Shown here piece after piece: positions 7,652-16,893 of a stretch of 64,000 bases of DNA (its first letter is position 1; every line of letters starts with the position of its first letter). The notes under the pieces are model-generated. The model saw nothing but the letters and a program-made list of their open reading frames with translations. It had not been told where the DNA came from and searched no databases. Source of the stretch: Caulobacter sp. (GTDB lineage: Bacteria; Pseudomonadota; Alphaproteobacteria; Caulobacterales; Caulobacteraceae); NCBI RefSeq assembly GCF_017744445.1, contig NZ_JAGIBH010000006.1, forward strand, positions 1-64,000, written 5' to 3'. Position numbers and translations under genes: made by a program.

Positions 7652-8629
7652 TCAGGCCTTGATGAAGGCCAAGAGGTCGGGGTTCACCACCTCGGGGTGG
7701 GTCGTGCACAGGCCGTGCGGCAGGCCCTTGTAGGTCTTCAGCGTGCCGTTCTTCAGCAGCTTGACCGACAGCGGCGCGCTATCCGCATACGGAACGATCT
7801 GGTCGTCGTCGCCGTGCATGACCAGGGTTGGGACGGTGATGGCCTTCAGGTCCTCGGTGAAGTCGGTCTCCGAGAAGGCCTTGATGCAGTCGTAGTGGGC
7901 CTTGATGCCGCCCATCATACCCTGGCGCCACCAGTTCAGGATCACGCCCTGGTCGACCTTCGCGCCCGCGCGGTTGTAGCCGTAGAACGGGCCGGCCGGC
8001 ACGTCGTGGAAGAACTGGGCGCGGTTGGCGGCGGTGGCGGCGCGGAAGCCGTCGAACACCTCCAGCGGCAGGCCGCCGGGGTTCTTATCGGACTTGACCA
8101 TGATCGGCGGCACCGCGCCGATCAGCACGGCCTTGGCCACGCGGCCGGGCTCGGAGCGCGCCACGTAGCGGGCGACTTCGCCGCCGCCGGTCGAGTGGCC
8201 GATGTGGACGGCGTTCTTTAGGTCCAGGTGCTTGGCCACCGCGATCATGTCGGCGGCGTAGGTGTCCATCTCGTTGCCGGTGTCGGTCTGGGTCGAGCGG
8301 CCGTGGCCTCGGCGATCGTGGGCGATGACCCGGAAGCCCTGGGCGTAGAAGAACATCATCTGATTGTCCCAGTCGTCCGCGCTCAGCGGCCAGCCGTGGT
8401 GGAACACGATCGGCTGGGCGGTCTTGGGACCCCAGTCCTTGTAGAAGATCTGGACGCCGTCCTTGGTGGTGACAAAGCCGCTGCTCATCTGGGTCATTCC
8501 TTGTGGGTTCTGAGGTTGGGCCGTACAGGCCGCCTGGGGCCCGGCCATCGCCAGCAGGGCGATGCCGAGGCCTCCGCCGACGACGCCGCGACGCGTGACG
8601 TCATCGTCCTTGGGTTCGGGTGAGTTCAT
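7652..8629 (-). CDS. Exported alpha/beta hydrolase of the non-heme chloroperoxidase/arylesterase type
   Basis: The 325-residue protein starts at ATG 8629. Family marks are the oxyanion segment [11 protein letters not shown], the nucleophile elbow GHSTGG (Ser146), an acid in HGDDDQIVP and the catalytic His in [10 protein letters not shown]. Cofactor-free haloperoxidase/esterase relatives are about 275 residues and cytosolic. Here 44 extra residues form a Tat-like leader ([19 protein letters not shown]), suggesting export in folded form. It is divergent from a catalase gene, so a link to peroxide or peracid chemistry is possible but unproven. A cytosolic product starting at Met45 cannot be excluded. 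Confidence 0.85.
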   Translation of the reverse strand: MNSPEPKDDDVTRRGVVGGGLGIALLAMAGPQAACTAQPQNPQGMTQMSSGFVTTKDGVQIFYKDWGPKTAQPIVFHHGWPLSADDWDNQMMFFYAQGFRVIAHDRRGHGRSTQTDTGNEMDTYAADMIAVAKHLDLKNAVHIGHSTGGGEVARYVARSEPGRVAKAVLIGAVPPIMVKSDKNPGGLPLEVFDGFRAATAANRAQFFHDVPAGPFYGYNRAGAKVDQGVILNWWRQGMMGGIKAHYDCIKAFSETDFTEDLKAITVPTLVMHGDDDQIVPYADSAPLSVKLLKNGTLKTYKGLPHGLCTTHPEVVNPDLLAFIKA

Positions 8630-8784
8630 CAAAGCCCCCGTTTTTCGAACGCGGGCATTCTTGGTCCGGCGCGGCGGATCGGTCTTGCACCAACCGAGCG
8701 TGATCCACGGTCAGTTCGTTCAATCCTGGCGGGCGCGACGTCGCCAAGCTTTGGGCCATCGCTTGGATCGCCCGGAGCCGCCTT

Positions 8785-10227
8785 GTGTCCGATCACCGCC
8801 TGACCCGCGCCAACGGCGCCCCCGTCGCCGACAACGTCAACATCGAGACCGCCGGCCCGCGCGGGCCCGCCTTGCTGCAGGACATCTGGCTGATCGAGAA
8901 ACTGGCCCACTTCGACCGCGAGGTGATCCCCGAGCGCCGGATGCACGCCAAGGGCTCGGGCGCCTACGGGACCTTCACGGTCACCGGCGACATCACCCGC
9001 TTCACCAAGGCCAAGATCTTTGCGGAGGTCGGCAAGCAGACGCCGGTGTTCCTGCGCTTCTCGACCGTGGCCGGCGAGCGCGGGGCGGCCGACGCCGAGC
9101 GCGACATCCGCGGCTTCGCGGTCAAGTTCTACACCGAGGAGGGCAACTGGGACCTCGTGGGCAACAACACCCCGGTGTTCTTCTTCCGCGATCCGCTGCG
9201 CTTTCCGGACCTGAACCACGCGGTCAAGCGCGACCCGCGCACGGGCATGCGCAGCAGTCAGAACAACTGGGACTTCTGGACCCTGCTGCCCGAGGCCCTG
9301 CACCAGGTGACCATCGTGATGAGCGACCGGGGCCTGCCGCGCGGCTATCGCCACATGCACGGCTTCGGCAGCCACACCTTCAGCTTCATCAGCGAAGGCG
9401 GCGAACGGACCTGGGTCAAGTTCCACTTCCGCAGCCACCAGGGCATCGAGAACCTGACCGACAGCGAGGCCGAGGCCCTGGTCGGCAAGGATCGCGAGAG
9501 CAGCCAGCGCGACCTGTTCGAGGCCATCGAGCGCGGCGACTTCCCGCGCTGGACCCTGTCGATCCAGGTGATGACGGACGCCCAGGCCAAGGCTTTCAAG
9601 TTCAACCCGTTCGACCTGACCAAGGTCTGGCCCAAGGGCCAGTTCCCGCTGGTCGAGGCCGGGGTGCTGGAGCTGAACCGCAATCCCGACAATGTCTTCG
9701 CCGAGGTCGAGCAGGCGGCGTTCACGCCGGCCAATATCGTGCCGGGCATCGGCGTCTCGCCGGACAAGATGCTGCAGGCGCGGCTGTTCTCGTACGGCGA
9801 CGCCCAGCGCTACCGGCTGGGCGTCAACTTCAACCATATCCCGGTCAATGCGCCCAAGTGCCCGTTCCACAGCTATCACCGCGACGGGGCGATGCGGACG
9901 GACGGCAATCTGGGCGGGACAACGCACTACTGGCCCAACAGCCGGGGCGAGTGGATCGACAGGCCCGAGCTGAACGAGCCGCCGCTGGCCATCGACGGCG
10001 CGGCCGCCCATTGGGATCACCGGGTCGACGAGGACCACTGGCAGCAGCCCGGCGACCTGTTCCGGCTGATGAACGCCACGCAGCGCCAGGCCCTGTTCGA
10101 CAACACCGCCCGCTCGCTGGGCGGGGCCAGCGTCGACATCCAGGAGCGCCACATCGCCAACTGCGTCCGGGCTGATCCAGCCTATGGCGCGGGCGTCGCC
10201 GAGGCGCTGGCTCGCCTGGCGCCATAG
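8785..10227 (+). CDS. katA: Monofunctional heme catalase (small-subunit, clade 3 type)
   Basis: It disproportionates hydrogen peroxide. The 480 residues match the small-subunit group. The essential residues are in place: distal His54 ([11 protein letters not shown]), distal Asn127 ([15 protein letters not shown]) and the heme-ligand Tyr337 ([14 protein letters not shown]). The start is GTG at 8785 with CGGAG about eight bases upstream. There is no signal peptide, so it acts in the cytoplasm. It is monocistronic, followed by a strong inverted repeat, and divergent from the exported hydrolase. C. crescentus is best known for a KatG catalase-peroxidase; this is the unrelated monofunctional type. 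Confidence 0.96.
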   Translation: MSDHRLTRANGAPVADNVNIETAGPRGPALLQDIWLIEKLAHFDREVIPERRMHAKGSGAYGTFTVTGDITRFTKAKIFAEVGKQTPVFLRFSTVAGERGAADAERDIRGFAVKFYTEEGNWDLVGNNTPVFFFRDPLRFPDLNHAVKRDPRTGMRSSQNNWDFWTLLPEALHQVTIVMSDRGLPRGYRHMHGFGSHTFSFISEGGERTWVKFHFRSHQGIENLTDSEAEALVGKDRESSQRDLFEAIERGDFPRWTLSIQVMTDAQAKAFKFNPFDLTKVWPKGQFPLVEAGVLELNRNPDNVFAEVEQAAFTPANIVPGIGVSPDKMLQARLFSYGDAQRYRLGVNFNHIPVNAPKCPFHSYHRDGAMRTDGNLGGTTHYWPNSRGEWIDRPELNEPPLAIDGAAAHWDHRVDEDHWQQPGDLFRLMNATQRQALFDNTARSLGGASVDIQERHIANCVRADPAYGAGVAEALARLAP

Positions 10228-10266
10228 GTTCGGGTCCGCCACCGCCGCTGCACACTTGGACCCGAA

Positions 10267-10306
10267 GGGCCGTCCCGAACGGTTTCCCCGGCCGCCGGGA
10301 CGGCCC
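10267..10306. terminator. Inverted repeat between the convergent catalase and LysR genes
   Basis: An 11-base perfect stem (GGGCCGTCCCG / CGGGACGGCCC) with an 18-base loop is followed by GCTTTCTC. It lies between two converging genes and probably ends transcription from both sides. Confidence 0.65.
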
Positions 10307-10323
10307 GCTTTCTCAGTCCATTT

Positions 10324-11214
10324 TCAGGCCGCGTCGGCCAGGTAGCCGGACGTCTTCAACCCCTCGGCCGTGGCCTCGACCAGCGCCCGCACGCGCGGCG
10401 TCTGGCGCACGTCGCGGTGCACTCCCAGCCACACCGTCCGCGTCGGAGGCAGAGAATGGGTGACGATCTCCACAAGGCCCGGGGTCTTCTCGCCCAGGCA
10501 GCGCGGCAGCACCGCGACGCCCGCCCCGGCGGCGCAGGCGCGGGCCTGGGCTTCGCGGCTGTTGCTGCGCAGGGCGACATGGGCGTCGACGGCGATGCCG
10601 GCCAGCCACTCGGCGTCGACCTGGCCGCCGTGCTGCTCGTCCATCTGGATGATGGCGTGGCCGCCCATGCCGGTCCGGCAATCGGGCGTACCGCGCCGCG
10701 CGATGTAGTCCGGCGAGGCGAACAGGGCGTGCGGCACGTCGGCCACCTTGCGCTGGAAGATGTCGGCCTGGTCGAAGCGGTTGAAGGACAGGGCGATGTC
10801 GGCCTCGCGCCGCGTCAGGCTGAACAGGCGCACGTCGGTCAGCAGCTCGATGGTCACCTCCGGATGCTCCAGGGTGAAGTCGGCGAAGATCGGGGCCAGG
10901 ACGCGGGCGGCGAACCACTCGATGGCGGTGACGCGAACGGGGCCGGACAGGCCCGCGTCGTGGCCGATGATCATCCGCTCGACGGCGAGGGCCTCGCCCT
11001 CCATCCGCTCCAGGCCCGCCAGGATCGCCGCGCCGGCGGCGGTGGTGATGTAGCCGGTCGGGGTGCGGTCCAGCAGGCGCGCGCCGGTGCGCTTCTCCAG
11101 CGCCGCGATGCGTCGGCCGACCGTGGGCTGGCTGAGCCCCAGGTCGCGGGCCGCGCGGGTCAGGCTGCCCGACTTGGCCACCGCCAGGAATACGCGGAGG
11201 TCGTCCCAGTCCAT
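10324..11214 (-). CDS. LysR-family transcriptional regulator
   Basis: The 296 residues have the LysR order. A winged HTH at residues 1-60 (MDWDDLRVFLAVAKSGSLTR, then LGLSQPTVGRRIAALEKRTG) is followed by a periplasmic-binding-protein-like sensor domain from about 88 to 290. It is divergent from an exported protein/redoxin/AhpD-like operon, the usual arrangement of a LysR regulator with its target. The inducer is unknown. It converges on the catalase gene, across a terminator-like repeat. Confidence 0.92.
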   Translation of the reverse strand: MDWDDLRVFLAVAKSGSLTRAARDLGLSQPTVGRRIAALEKRTGARLLDRTPTGYITTAAGAAILAGLERMEGEALAVERMIIGHDAGLSGPVRVTAIEWFAARVLAPIFADFTLEHPEVTIELLTDVRLFSLTRREADIALSFNRFDQADIFQRKVADVPHALFASPDYIARRGTPDCRTGMGGHAIIQMDEQHGGQVDAEWLAGIAVDAHVALRSNSREAQARACAAGAGVAVLPRCLGEKTPGLVEIVTHSLPPTRTVWLGVHRDVRQTPRVRALVEATAEGLKTSGYLADAA

Positions 11215-11334
11215 CGCTCATCCCATGCGAATTTGAATAGCGTTCGGACGAAACTGGGCAGTCCCACAACGAAAATCAACCACCACCTTCTTCACAACGG
11301 CGGCCGAGGCCGCGCTCATCAAGGGGTAGTCTTC

Positions 11335-12069
11335 ATGTCCAAGCTGCGTTCGGCGCTCGCCGCCTCCGCCCTTTCGTTCCTGACCGCCGGCAGTGTCGCG
11401 GCCCAAGCGATCACCGCTCCGGCCACGCCGGCCGCCGCCGCGCCGTTCGACATCGTCCGCACCGAGATCGTCTCGAACGGCGCGGATGTCGCCTTCAAGG
11501 TCCAGGTGCGCGGCAAGGCCGGGGAGCTGAAGCCCAAGGCCACCGGCCAGTTCGCCGGCAGCGCGGTCTACAGCTATGTCTGGCCGACCTCGCTGGACAG
11601 CGCCACGGTCGGCTTCGACAGCGCCCAGGGGATCCTGGCCCTGGCCGTGACCTTCCACCCGGACTTCGACGACGGCGCGGGCGGAGCGGTCAACCGCCAC
11701 GTCTGGCACCCGCACTGGGTGGTGCTGACCAAGGATCCCGCCTGCGGCCCGGCCGCGCTGAAGGTCAAGGACATCCCGGAAGGCGCCAAGCCCAAGCTGC
11801 CGGCCACCTGGCCCGGCGTGCCGCTGCTGATCGACAGCCCGACCTATCCGACCACCCTGGCCACCGACACCGTGGAGGTGAAGGTCCCGGTCTCGGTGAT
11901 CGGCGCGACCGAGGGCGTCAAGTTCGACGGCGTCACCTCGGCCCTGAAGGTCAACGGCAACCTGCACGCGCCGCTGCTGTGCGTGTCCGACGTCTTCGAC
12001 GTGGCCTCCGGCGATCTCAGCCTGCCGGGCAAGGTCACTTCCATCACCAAGGGCGCCCACGCCCACTAA
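11335..12069 (+). CDS. Exported protein of unknown function (244 aa)
   Basis: A clear Sec signal peptide (SALAASALSFLTAGSVAAQA, cleavage near residue 24) precedes a soluble, probably beta-rich periplasmic protein. It contains a His-rich stretch (NRHVWHPHWVVL) and two cysteines, and ends in GAHAH, so metal binding is conceivable. I do not recognise a family. It is the first gene of a three-gene unit with a redoxin and an AhpD-like protein (gaps of 11 and 15 bases) and is divergent from the LysR gene. The ATG at 11335 was chosen because the signal peptide starts there. Confidence 0.75.
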   Translation: MSKLRSALAASALSFLTAGSVAAQAITAPATPAAAAPFDIVRTEIVSNGADVAFKVQVRGKAGELKPKATGQFAGSAVYSYVWPTSLDSATVGFDSAQGILALAVTFHPDFDDGAGGAVNRHVWHPHWVVLTKDPACGPAALKVKDIPEGAKPKLPATWPGVPLLIDSPTYPTTLATDTVEVKVPVSVIGATEGVKFDGVTSALKVNGNLHAPLLCVSDVFDVASGDLSLPGKVTSITKGAHAH

Positions 12070-12080
12070 GGAACAAGCCC

Positions 12081-12602
12081 ATGCCATCGCTGAATGGCCC
12101 TGCGCCGTCCTGGATGACGACGCAGTGGTTCAACACGCCTGTACCCCTAACCCTGGAGAGCCTGCGCGGCAAGGCCGTCGCGCTGTACGCCTTCCAGATG
12201 CTGTGCCCGGGATGCGTCAGCCACGCGCTGCCCCAGGCCCAGCGCCTGCGCGAGGCCTTCCCCGCCGAGGACCTGGCGGTGGTCGGCCTGCACAGCGTCT
12301 TCGAGCACCACGAGGCCAACAGCCCCGCCACGCTCGAGGCCTTCCTGCACGAGTACCGGATCAAGTTCCCGGTCGGCATCGACGCCGCCGGCATCGACGA
12401 TCCGATCCCTCGGACCATGTCGGCCTATCGCATGCGCGGCACCCCGACCCTGGTGCTGATCGACGCCGAGGGTCGGCTGCGCCGCCAGGTGTTCGGCCAT
12501 GCGCCGGACCTGAATGTCGGAGCCGAGATCACCCGCATCCTGCAATCCAAAGCCCCTGCCGACGACTGCGCCAGCGGCGTCTGCGCCATTCCCCAGACCT
12601 AG
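12081..12602 (+). CDS. Thioredoxin-fold redoxin (AhpC/TSA-like) with CPGC motif
   Basis: This 173-residue cytosolic protein has a thioredoxin fold, with the redox motif as MLCPGCVSHALP near residues 38-49, a redoxin-type LAVVGLHSVFEHH strand and the cis-Pro segment MRGTPTLVLIDAEG. CPGC is an unusual active-site dipeptide. A second cysteine pair lies close to the C-terminus (DDCASGVC). It could be a peroxidase or a thiol reductant working with the AhpD-like protein encoded next. Confidence 0.83.
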   Translation: MPSLNGPAPSWMTTQWFNTPVPLTLESLRGKAVALYAFQMLCPGCVSHALPQAQRLREAFPAEDLAVVGLHSVFEHHEANSPATLEAFLHEYRIKFPVGIDAAGIDDPIPRTMSAYRMRGTPTLVLIDAEGRLRRQVFGHAPDLNVGAEITRILQSKAPADDCASGVCAIPQT

Positions 12603-12617
12603 AGAAGGAGACTAACC

Positions 12618-13163
12618 ATGACCCGTGTGAACCTGATCGACCCGGCCGCTGCCGGCGCCGACGTCAAGCCGGCCCTCGACCAGATCAAGGGCGCGTTCGG
12701 CGTCGTGCCGAACATGTTCAAGGCCGTCGCCAATTCGCCGGCGGCTCTCAGCAGCATGTGGAGCGCGTTCGGCGCCTTGGGCGGCGGCAAGCTGGGCGCG
12801 CGCCTGGGCGAGGAGATCGCCGTGGCCATCGCCAACGCCAACGCTTGCGAATACTGCCTGGCCGCCCACACCGCCCTGGGCCGCCGCGCCGGCGCCTCGG
12901 CCGACGAGATGGCCGCCGCCCAGGTCGGGACCTCGGCGGATCCGCGCACCCAGGCGGCCCTGACCTTCGCCCTGAAGGTGGTCCGCGACCGCGCGGCGAT
13001 CTCGGAAGGCGATGTCGCGGCGCTGAAGGCCGCCGGCTTCGATGACGAGGGCGTGGTCGAGATCATCGCTCACGTGGCGCTGAACCTCTTCACCAACTAC
13101 GTCAATGTCGCCCTGGACGTGCCGGTGGACTTCCCCGGTGTGCGCCTCAAGTCCGCCGCCTAA
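12618..13163 (+). CDS. AhpD-like / carboxymuconolactone decarboxylase-family protein
   Basis: This 181-residue, mostly helical protein contains the AhpD redox motif CEYCLAAHTALGRRAG (CxxC-xxxH, near residues 76-83), used by AhpD proteins in thiol-peroxide chemistry. The N-terminal DQIKGAFGVVPNMFKAVANS is typical of the uncharacterised peroxidase-related subgroup. A good ribosome binding site (AGAAGGAGA) precedes the ATG. Its 3' end overlaps by 17 bases the converging small membrane-protein gene. Pairing with a redoxin suggests an antioxidant thiol system. Confidence 0.9.
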   Translation: MTRVNLIDPAAAGADVKPALDQIKGAFGVVPNMFKAVANSPAALSSMWSAFGALGGGKLGARLGEEIAVAIANANACEYCLAAHTALGRRAGASADEMAAAQVGTSADPRTQAALTFALKVVRDRAAISEGDVAALKAAGFDDEGVVEIIAHVALNLFTNYVNVALDVPVDFPGVRLKSAA

Positions 13164-13317
13164 GGCGGGCCCAGACGATCACCACGAGCGGGACCGCCAG
13201 GCCGATCCACGAGACCCAGTCGTTGAGGCCGTCGCCCAGCAGGGCGGCGACCAGGCCGATCAGGCTGACGACGGCGATCGCGATCGGGGCGGCCCAGACG
13301 CGGCGGAAGGGGCTCAT
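13147..13317 (-). CDS. Small two-helix membrane protein (56 aa)
   Basis: The ATG at 13317 overlaps the stop codon of the PepSY gene (ATGA), so translation is coupled. Two hydrophobic segments (IAIAVVSLIGLVAALLG and WIGLAVPLVVIVWA) flank a short loop, and a basic tail (RLRRRT) follows. Small proteins of this kind often follow PepSY genes in iron-uptake operons; the function is unknown. Confidence 0.68.
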   Translation of the reverse strand: MSPFRRVWAAPIAIAVVSLIGLVAALLGDGLNDWVSWIGLAVPLVVIVWARLRRRT

Positions 13318-14414
13318 GACGCCTCTCCGCCGCGACGCTTGGAGAGCCACAGATAGAGGCCGGTGACCAGCACCACGATGGTCACCACGTCCAGCAGCGC
13401 CCACAGGATCTTCAGCGGCAGGCCGCCATAGTCGCCGAAGTGCAGGGGCTGTGACAGCAGCAGCGCCTGGGCGTACCAGGGCATGCGGCGCATGGCGGTG
13501 AGCTGGCCTGTCTCGGCGTCGATCAGCGCCGGGGTCAGCAGTTTCTCGGTGGCCGGCGTCTCGCCTTGCATGAAGACGGCATAGTGGTGGTTGCTCGAAA
13601 ACGAGCCGCCCGGGAACGCCACGAACTGCACCCGCATGCCCGGCGCGGCGGCTTGAGCGGTGGCCACGGCCTTGCCGATCGAGCTGAGATGCGTCGGGAC
13701 GGGCTTGCCCTTGTAGGGCGCGGTCATGGCGGCCAGTTCGTTGGCCTTCCAGACCTGGATGATCGGTTCGGACAGGGTGTTGATGACGCCCGTCAGGCCC
13801 ACGACGATGACCCAGGCCGCCGTCACGACGCCCAGTAGGTTGTGATAGTCCAACCACTTTAGACGGCTCGAGCGCGAGACGCGCACCGTGCCGAAATCCA
13901 GCTTGCGCATGAAGGGCGGGTAGACGACCAGGCCCGAGACGATGGCGGCCGTGAATAGCAGCCCCATGAAGCCCAGGAACAGCAGGCCCGGCAGCCCCAG
14001 GAACATGTCCTTGTGGATGCGTAGGATGACGTCCATCACCCCGCCCGCCGCGCCGCCGGGGGCCAGGATCTTGCCCGTGGTCAGGTCGATCGACGCGAAG
14101 TGCATCTGGCTCTCGGGCGCGTCTGGGCGAGGGCCGCTGGTGACGTTCACGACCGGCCGGTCGATGTCGAAGCTCATGAACAGGCCGACCTCGCCGGGGC
14201 GCGCCTTCAGCGCGGTGTCCAGCACCTCGTCCAGGGTCGCGAGACGCTGACCGGGCTGGGCGACGATCTTCGGCTCATGGTTCAGCGCCCCGTCGATCTC
14301 GTCGTGGAAGACCAGCGGCAGGCCGGTGACGCAAAGCATCAGCAGGAACGCCGTGCAGATCAGGCTGGTCCACTTGTGGATCAGCGTCCAGGCGCGGACG
14401 GTCTTGGGCGTCAT
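13314..14414 (-). CDS. PepSY-associated transmembrane protein (iron-uptake type)
   Basis: The 366 residues show the PepSY_TM plan: an N-terminal helix (LIHKWTSLICTAFLLMLCVT) opening with the family's characteristic H-K/R-W, a periplasmic PepSY region, a second helix pair near residues 140-165 (LLFLGFMGLLFTAAIVSGLV), the conserved WLDYHNLLGVVT and a final helix near the C-terminus. Homologues accompany siderophore receptors and some act as inner-membrane ferric-siderophore reductases. It lies 235 bases downstream of a TonB receptor on the same strand, with a Fur-like box directly upstream. Confidence 0.88.
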   Translation of the reverse strand: MTPKTVRAWTLIHKWTSLICTAFLLMLCVTGLPLVFHDEIDGALNHEPKIVAQPGQRLATLDEVLDTALKARPGEVGLFMSFDIDRPVVNVTSGPRPDAPESQMHFASIDLTTGKILAPGGAAGGVMDVILRIHKDMFLGLPGLLFLGFMGLLFTAAIVSGLVVYPPFMRKLDFGTVRVSRSSRLKWLDYHNLLGVVTAAWVIVVGLTGVINTLSEPIIQVWKANELAAMTAPYKGKPVPTHLSSIGKAVATAQAAAPGMRVQFVAFPGGSFSSNHHYAVFMQGETPATEKLLTPALIDAETGQLTAMRRMPWYAQALLLSQPLHFGDYGGLPLKILWALLDVVTIVVLVTGLYLWLSKRRGGEAS

Positions 14415-14430
14415 CGAGAACTCGAGCGAA

Positions 14431-14445
14431 TGAGAAGCGTTCGCG
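14431..14445. promoter_or_regulatory. Fur-like box upstream of the PepSY gene
   Basis: TGAGAAGCGTTCGCG follows the 7-1-7 Fur pattern (TGAGAA-N3-TTCGC) and lies 16 bases before the start codon. The 235-base gap around it holds no convincing gene. It also contains GATTAAT (14588-14594) and its inverted copy ATTAATC (14614-14620), meaning unknown. Iron control fits the gene's family but is inferred. Confidence 0.4.
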
Positions 14446-14649
14446 TAGCGGTTCCGATGGCGCGGAGCAAGGTGGCGCGTCCCCGGTTCGGCGGGCAGGC
14501 CTCGCCGGGGACGCCCGCGCCGGCCCCAAGAGGAGAGCCCGAGGCGGCGCTGAGTTGTGCGGCGTCAAAGGGGAGGAAGACGCTGCTGATTAATTCCTAT
14601 TCATTTGATGGGGATTAATCGAGGCAGATTTTCTGGAGGCGGTTTCAGC

Positions 14650-16794
14650 CTAGCCGGGACCGCCGCCGGGGCTCTGGAAGTCGAAGCCCGGATCCTTGCG
14701 AGACTTGCCGGTTCCGAAGGTCCAGGCCAGGCCCACGCGAACCCAGCGGGCGTCGACGTCGCGGACGACCAGGCTCTTCAGCGTCGGGGTGTCGATCACC
14801 TGCTTGTCGCGGAACAGGCCGAAGGCGTCCTGCACCGTGACCACCAGAGACAGCCGGTCGTCGATCTTGCGGCGATAACCCAGGTCGATGCCGATGGCGG
14901 GCAGGGCGTAGCCCTGGGCGGTCAGGCGCTTGCCGCTGATGAAGCCGTTCATCTGCAAGAGGTCCTTGGGCGTGGCCTGCCAGTTCAGGCTGCCGCGTCC
15001 CTGGACAGTGACCATCGAACGCGTGCCGGGGATGCCCAGGTTCGAACCGTCCAGCTCGGCCCAGAAGGTGTTGCTGCTGATATTGTAGGTCACTTTGGAG
15101 GTCAGCTTGCCATTCAGGACGAGCTCCAGACCGCCGTTGCGGGTCTGGGAGACATTGGCCTTGGTGGTGACGAACACCCCGCCGCCCATGTCGGTGACGA
15201 CGTCCGACACCACCTTGTCGTTCTCACGATAGTACAGGGTGGCCAGGGCCGTCAGCGGGGCCTTGCGATACTGCCAGCCCAGCTCGAACGAATGGGTCTG
15301 CTGGGGTTTGAGGTTCGGATTGCCGATCCGGTAGTTCAGCGGGTCCAGCATGAACGGCACCGGGTTCAGGTCGAACGGGCCGGGGCGTTGCAGGCGCTGG
15401 CTGTAGCTGGCGGTCAGCTTCTGGCGGTCGGTCAGCGGGTACGACACGTGCAGGCTGGGCATCAGCCTGGTGGTGTCGTTGTCGGTCTTCACGCCGGCGG
15501 CGGTCAGATCCAGCTTCGACTGCTCGTAGCGCAGGCCGGCCAGCAGGGTCAGCTTGGCCAGCGGCCGCTCGTAGGTGACATAGGCCTGGCTGAGTTGCTG
15601 CTCGTAGAAGAACCGGCTGGTCAGGCCCGGATCGACCACGAGGTTTGACAGGCTGGTCCCGCGCAGGCCGACATTGTCGTAGCCGTTGTCGTCGAACTGC
15701 AGGTCGAAGCCGACCTTCAGCGTCTGGCCCGGACCCATGGGCCGGACATAGTCGCCCTTCAGGTCGGTCTGGCGGGTGTCGTAGCCCAGCCGCTGCTGGT
15801 CCCAGGTGCTGGAGGCGGTGGGCAGCACGGTCGCGGTGTGGCCGGTGCGCGTGCGGTTGTCGTCCACGACGTCGTAGCTGAGCTTCAACGACAGCTCGTG
15901 GCCGTCGCCGTCGAACTTCTTCTTCAGGTTCGTGCTGAGGGCGGCGTTGTCGCGGGTCTGGCGGATGGTCAGGTCGCGATGGAAGGCCTGGGTCAGGGCG
16001 CCCAGGCCGTCGCGGCGGGTGGTGTCGGCGGCGGCGTCCAGGCCCAGCTTGAAGCGGCTGAGACGCGCCTCGCCGCCGATCCGCAGCTTGTCGGAGATGT
16101 CGTAGTCGACCGTGCCCTGGCTGGTCAGGCTGCGGAAGTCGAAGCTGGTCTTGCCTTGGGTCTCGTTGTCCAGATTGGCCTGCTGGCGGCGCTCATAGTC
16201 GGCCTGGCTGGCCGGGTCGCGGCGCCAGTTGATGTCGCCGGCCGCCGACAGCTTGCCGCTGTTGTAGCCGATATTGGCGCTGGCCCCGCTGCGGCCCGCG
16301 TCGCCGGCGGTCAGGCGCAGGCCGCTGGTGCGACCGGCGCCCTTGGCCTTCTTGGTGATCAGGTTGATGACCCCGCCCGTGCCGTCGGCGCGGAACTCGG
16401 CCGAGGGGTTGGTGATCACCTCGACGCGGTCGATGCGCTCGGCCGGCATCTGCTGCAGCGCCTGGCCTCGGCCCTCACCCTGGAACAGGCCCGAGGGCTT
16501 GCCGTCGATCAGGATGGTGACGTTGGGATCGCCGCGCAGGCTGACATTGCCCTGCACGTCGACCTCGACCGACGGCAGGTTCCTCAAGGCGTCCGAGACC
16601 GAGCCGGTCTGGGCGGTCAGGTCATTGGCGACGCTGTAGCTGCGGCGGTCGATCGAGGTGCGCACGGCAGGCGCGTCGGCGGTGACGGTCACCGCGCTGA
16701 CGCCATTGGCGGGCTCGGCCGGCTTTTGCGGCGGCGGAGCGGGCGTGGTGGCTTGCGCGGCGACGACCGCGGCCCAGACGAGGCCGATATGCAC
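14650..16794 (-). CDS. TonB-dependent outer-membrane receptor (714 aa)
   Basis: The GTG start at 16794 is preceded by GGGGGA at ideal spacing and gives a compact signal peptide (MHIGLVWAAVVAAQA). The plug domain has VSDALRNLPSVEVDVQGNVS, then LRGDPNVTILIDGKPSG and IDRVEVITNPSAEFRADGTG; the 500-residue remainder is a beta-barrel. The plug resembles the OMP_b-brl_3 group that ends in an outer-membrane barrel without a classic C-terminal aromatic strand. The TonB-box-like segment is VSAVTVTAD. The neighbouring PepSY protein suggests a ferric-siderophore or other metal ligand, but the substrate cannot be read from sequence. Confidence 0.9.
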   Translation of the reverse strand: MHIGLVWAAVVAAQATTPAPPPQKPAEPANGVSAVTVTADAPAVRTSIDRRSYSVANDLTAQTGSVSDALRNLPSVEVDVQGNVSLRGDPNVTILIDGKPSGLFQGEGRGQALQQMPAERIDRVEVITNPSAEFRADGTGGVINLITKKAKGAGRTSGLRLTAGDAGRSGASANIGYNSGKLSAAGDINWRRDPASQADYERRQQANLDNETQGKTSFDFRSLTSQGTVDYDISDKLRIGGEARLSRFKLGLDAAADTTRRDGLGALTQAFHRDLTIRQTRDNAALSTNLKKKFDGDGHELSLKLSYDVVDDNRTRTGHTATVLPTASSTWDQQRLGYDTRQTDLKGDYVRPMGPGQTLKVGFDLQFDDNGYDNVGLRGTSLSNLVVDPGLTSRFFYEQQLSQAYVTYERPLAKLTLLAGLRYEQSKLDLTAAGVKTDNDTTRLMPSLHVSYPLTDRQKLTASYSQRLQRPGPFDLNPVPFMLDPLNYRIGNPNLKPQQTHSFELGWQYRKAPLTALATLYYRENDKVVSDVVTDMGGGVFVTTKANVSQTRNGGLELVLNGKLTSKVTYNISSNTFWAELDGSNLGIPGTRSMVTVQGRGSLNWQATPKDLLQMNGFISGKRLTAQGYALPAIGIDLGYRRKIDDRLSLVVTVQDAFGLFRDKQVIDTPTLKSLVVRDVDARWVRVGLAWTFGTGKSRKDPGFDFQSPGGGPG

Positions 16795-16893
16795 TGATGG
16801 ATCCCCCAAACGGCCGCGAGGCGCGGCGACCGGCGAAGGATCGCTTTCAGGTCAGGTGAACTACAAGTGTACTTTCCGTAATGCGACGAAAGC

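Noticed and set aside
13964..14568. Extra small gene between the PepSY protein and the TonB receptor (minus-strand frame at 14275-14568)
   Set aside because: Mostly overlaps the PepSY start in another frame, with Pro/Arg-rich content and no ribosome binding site.
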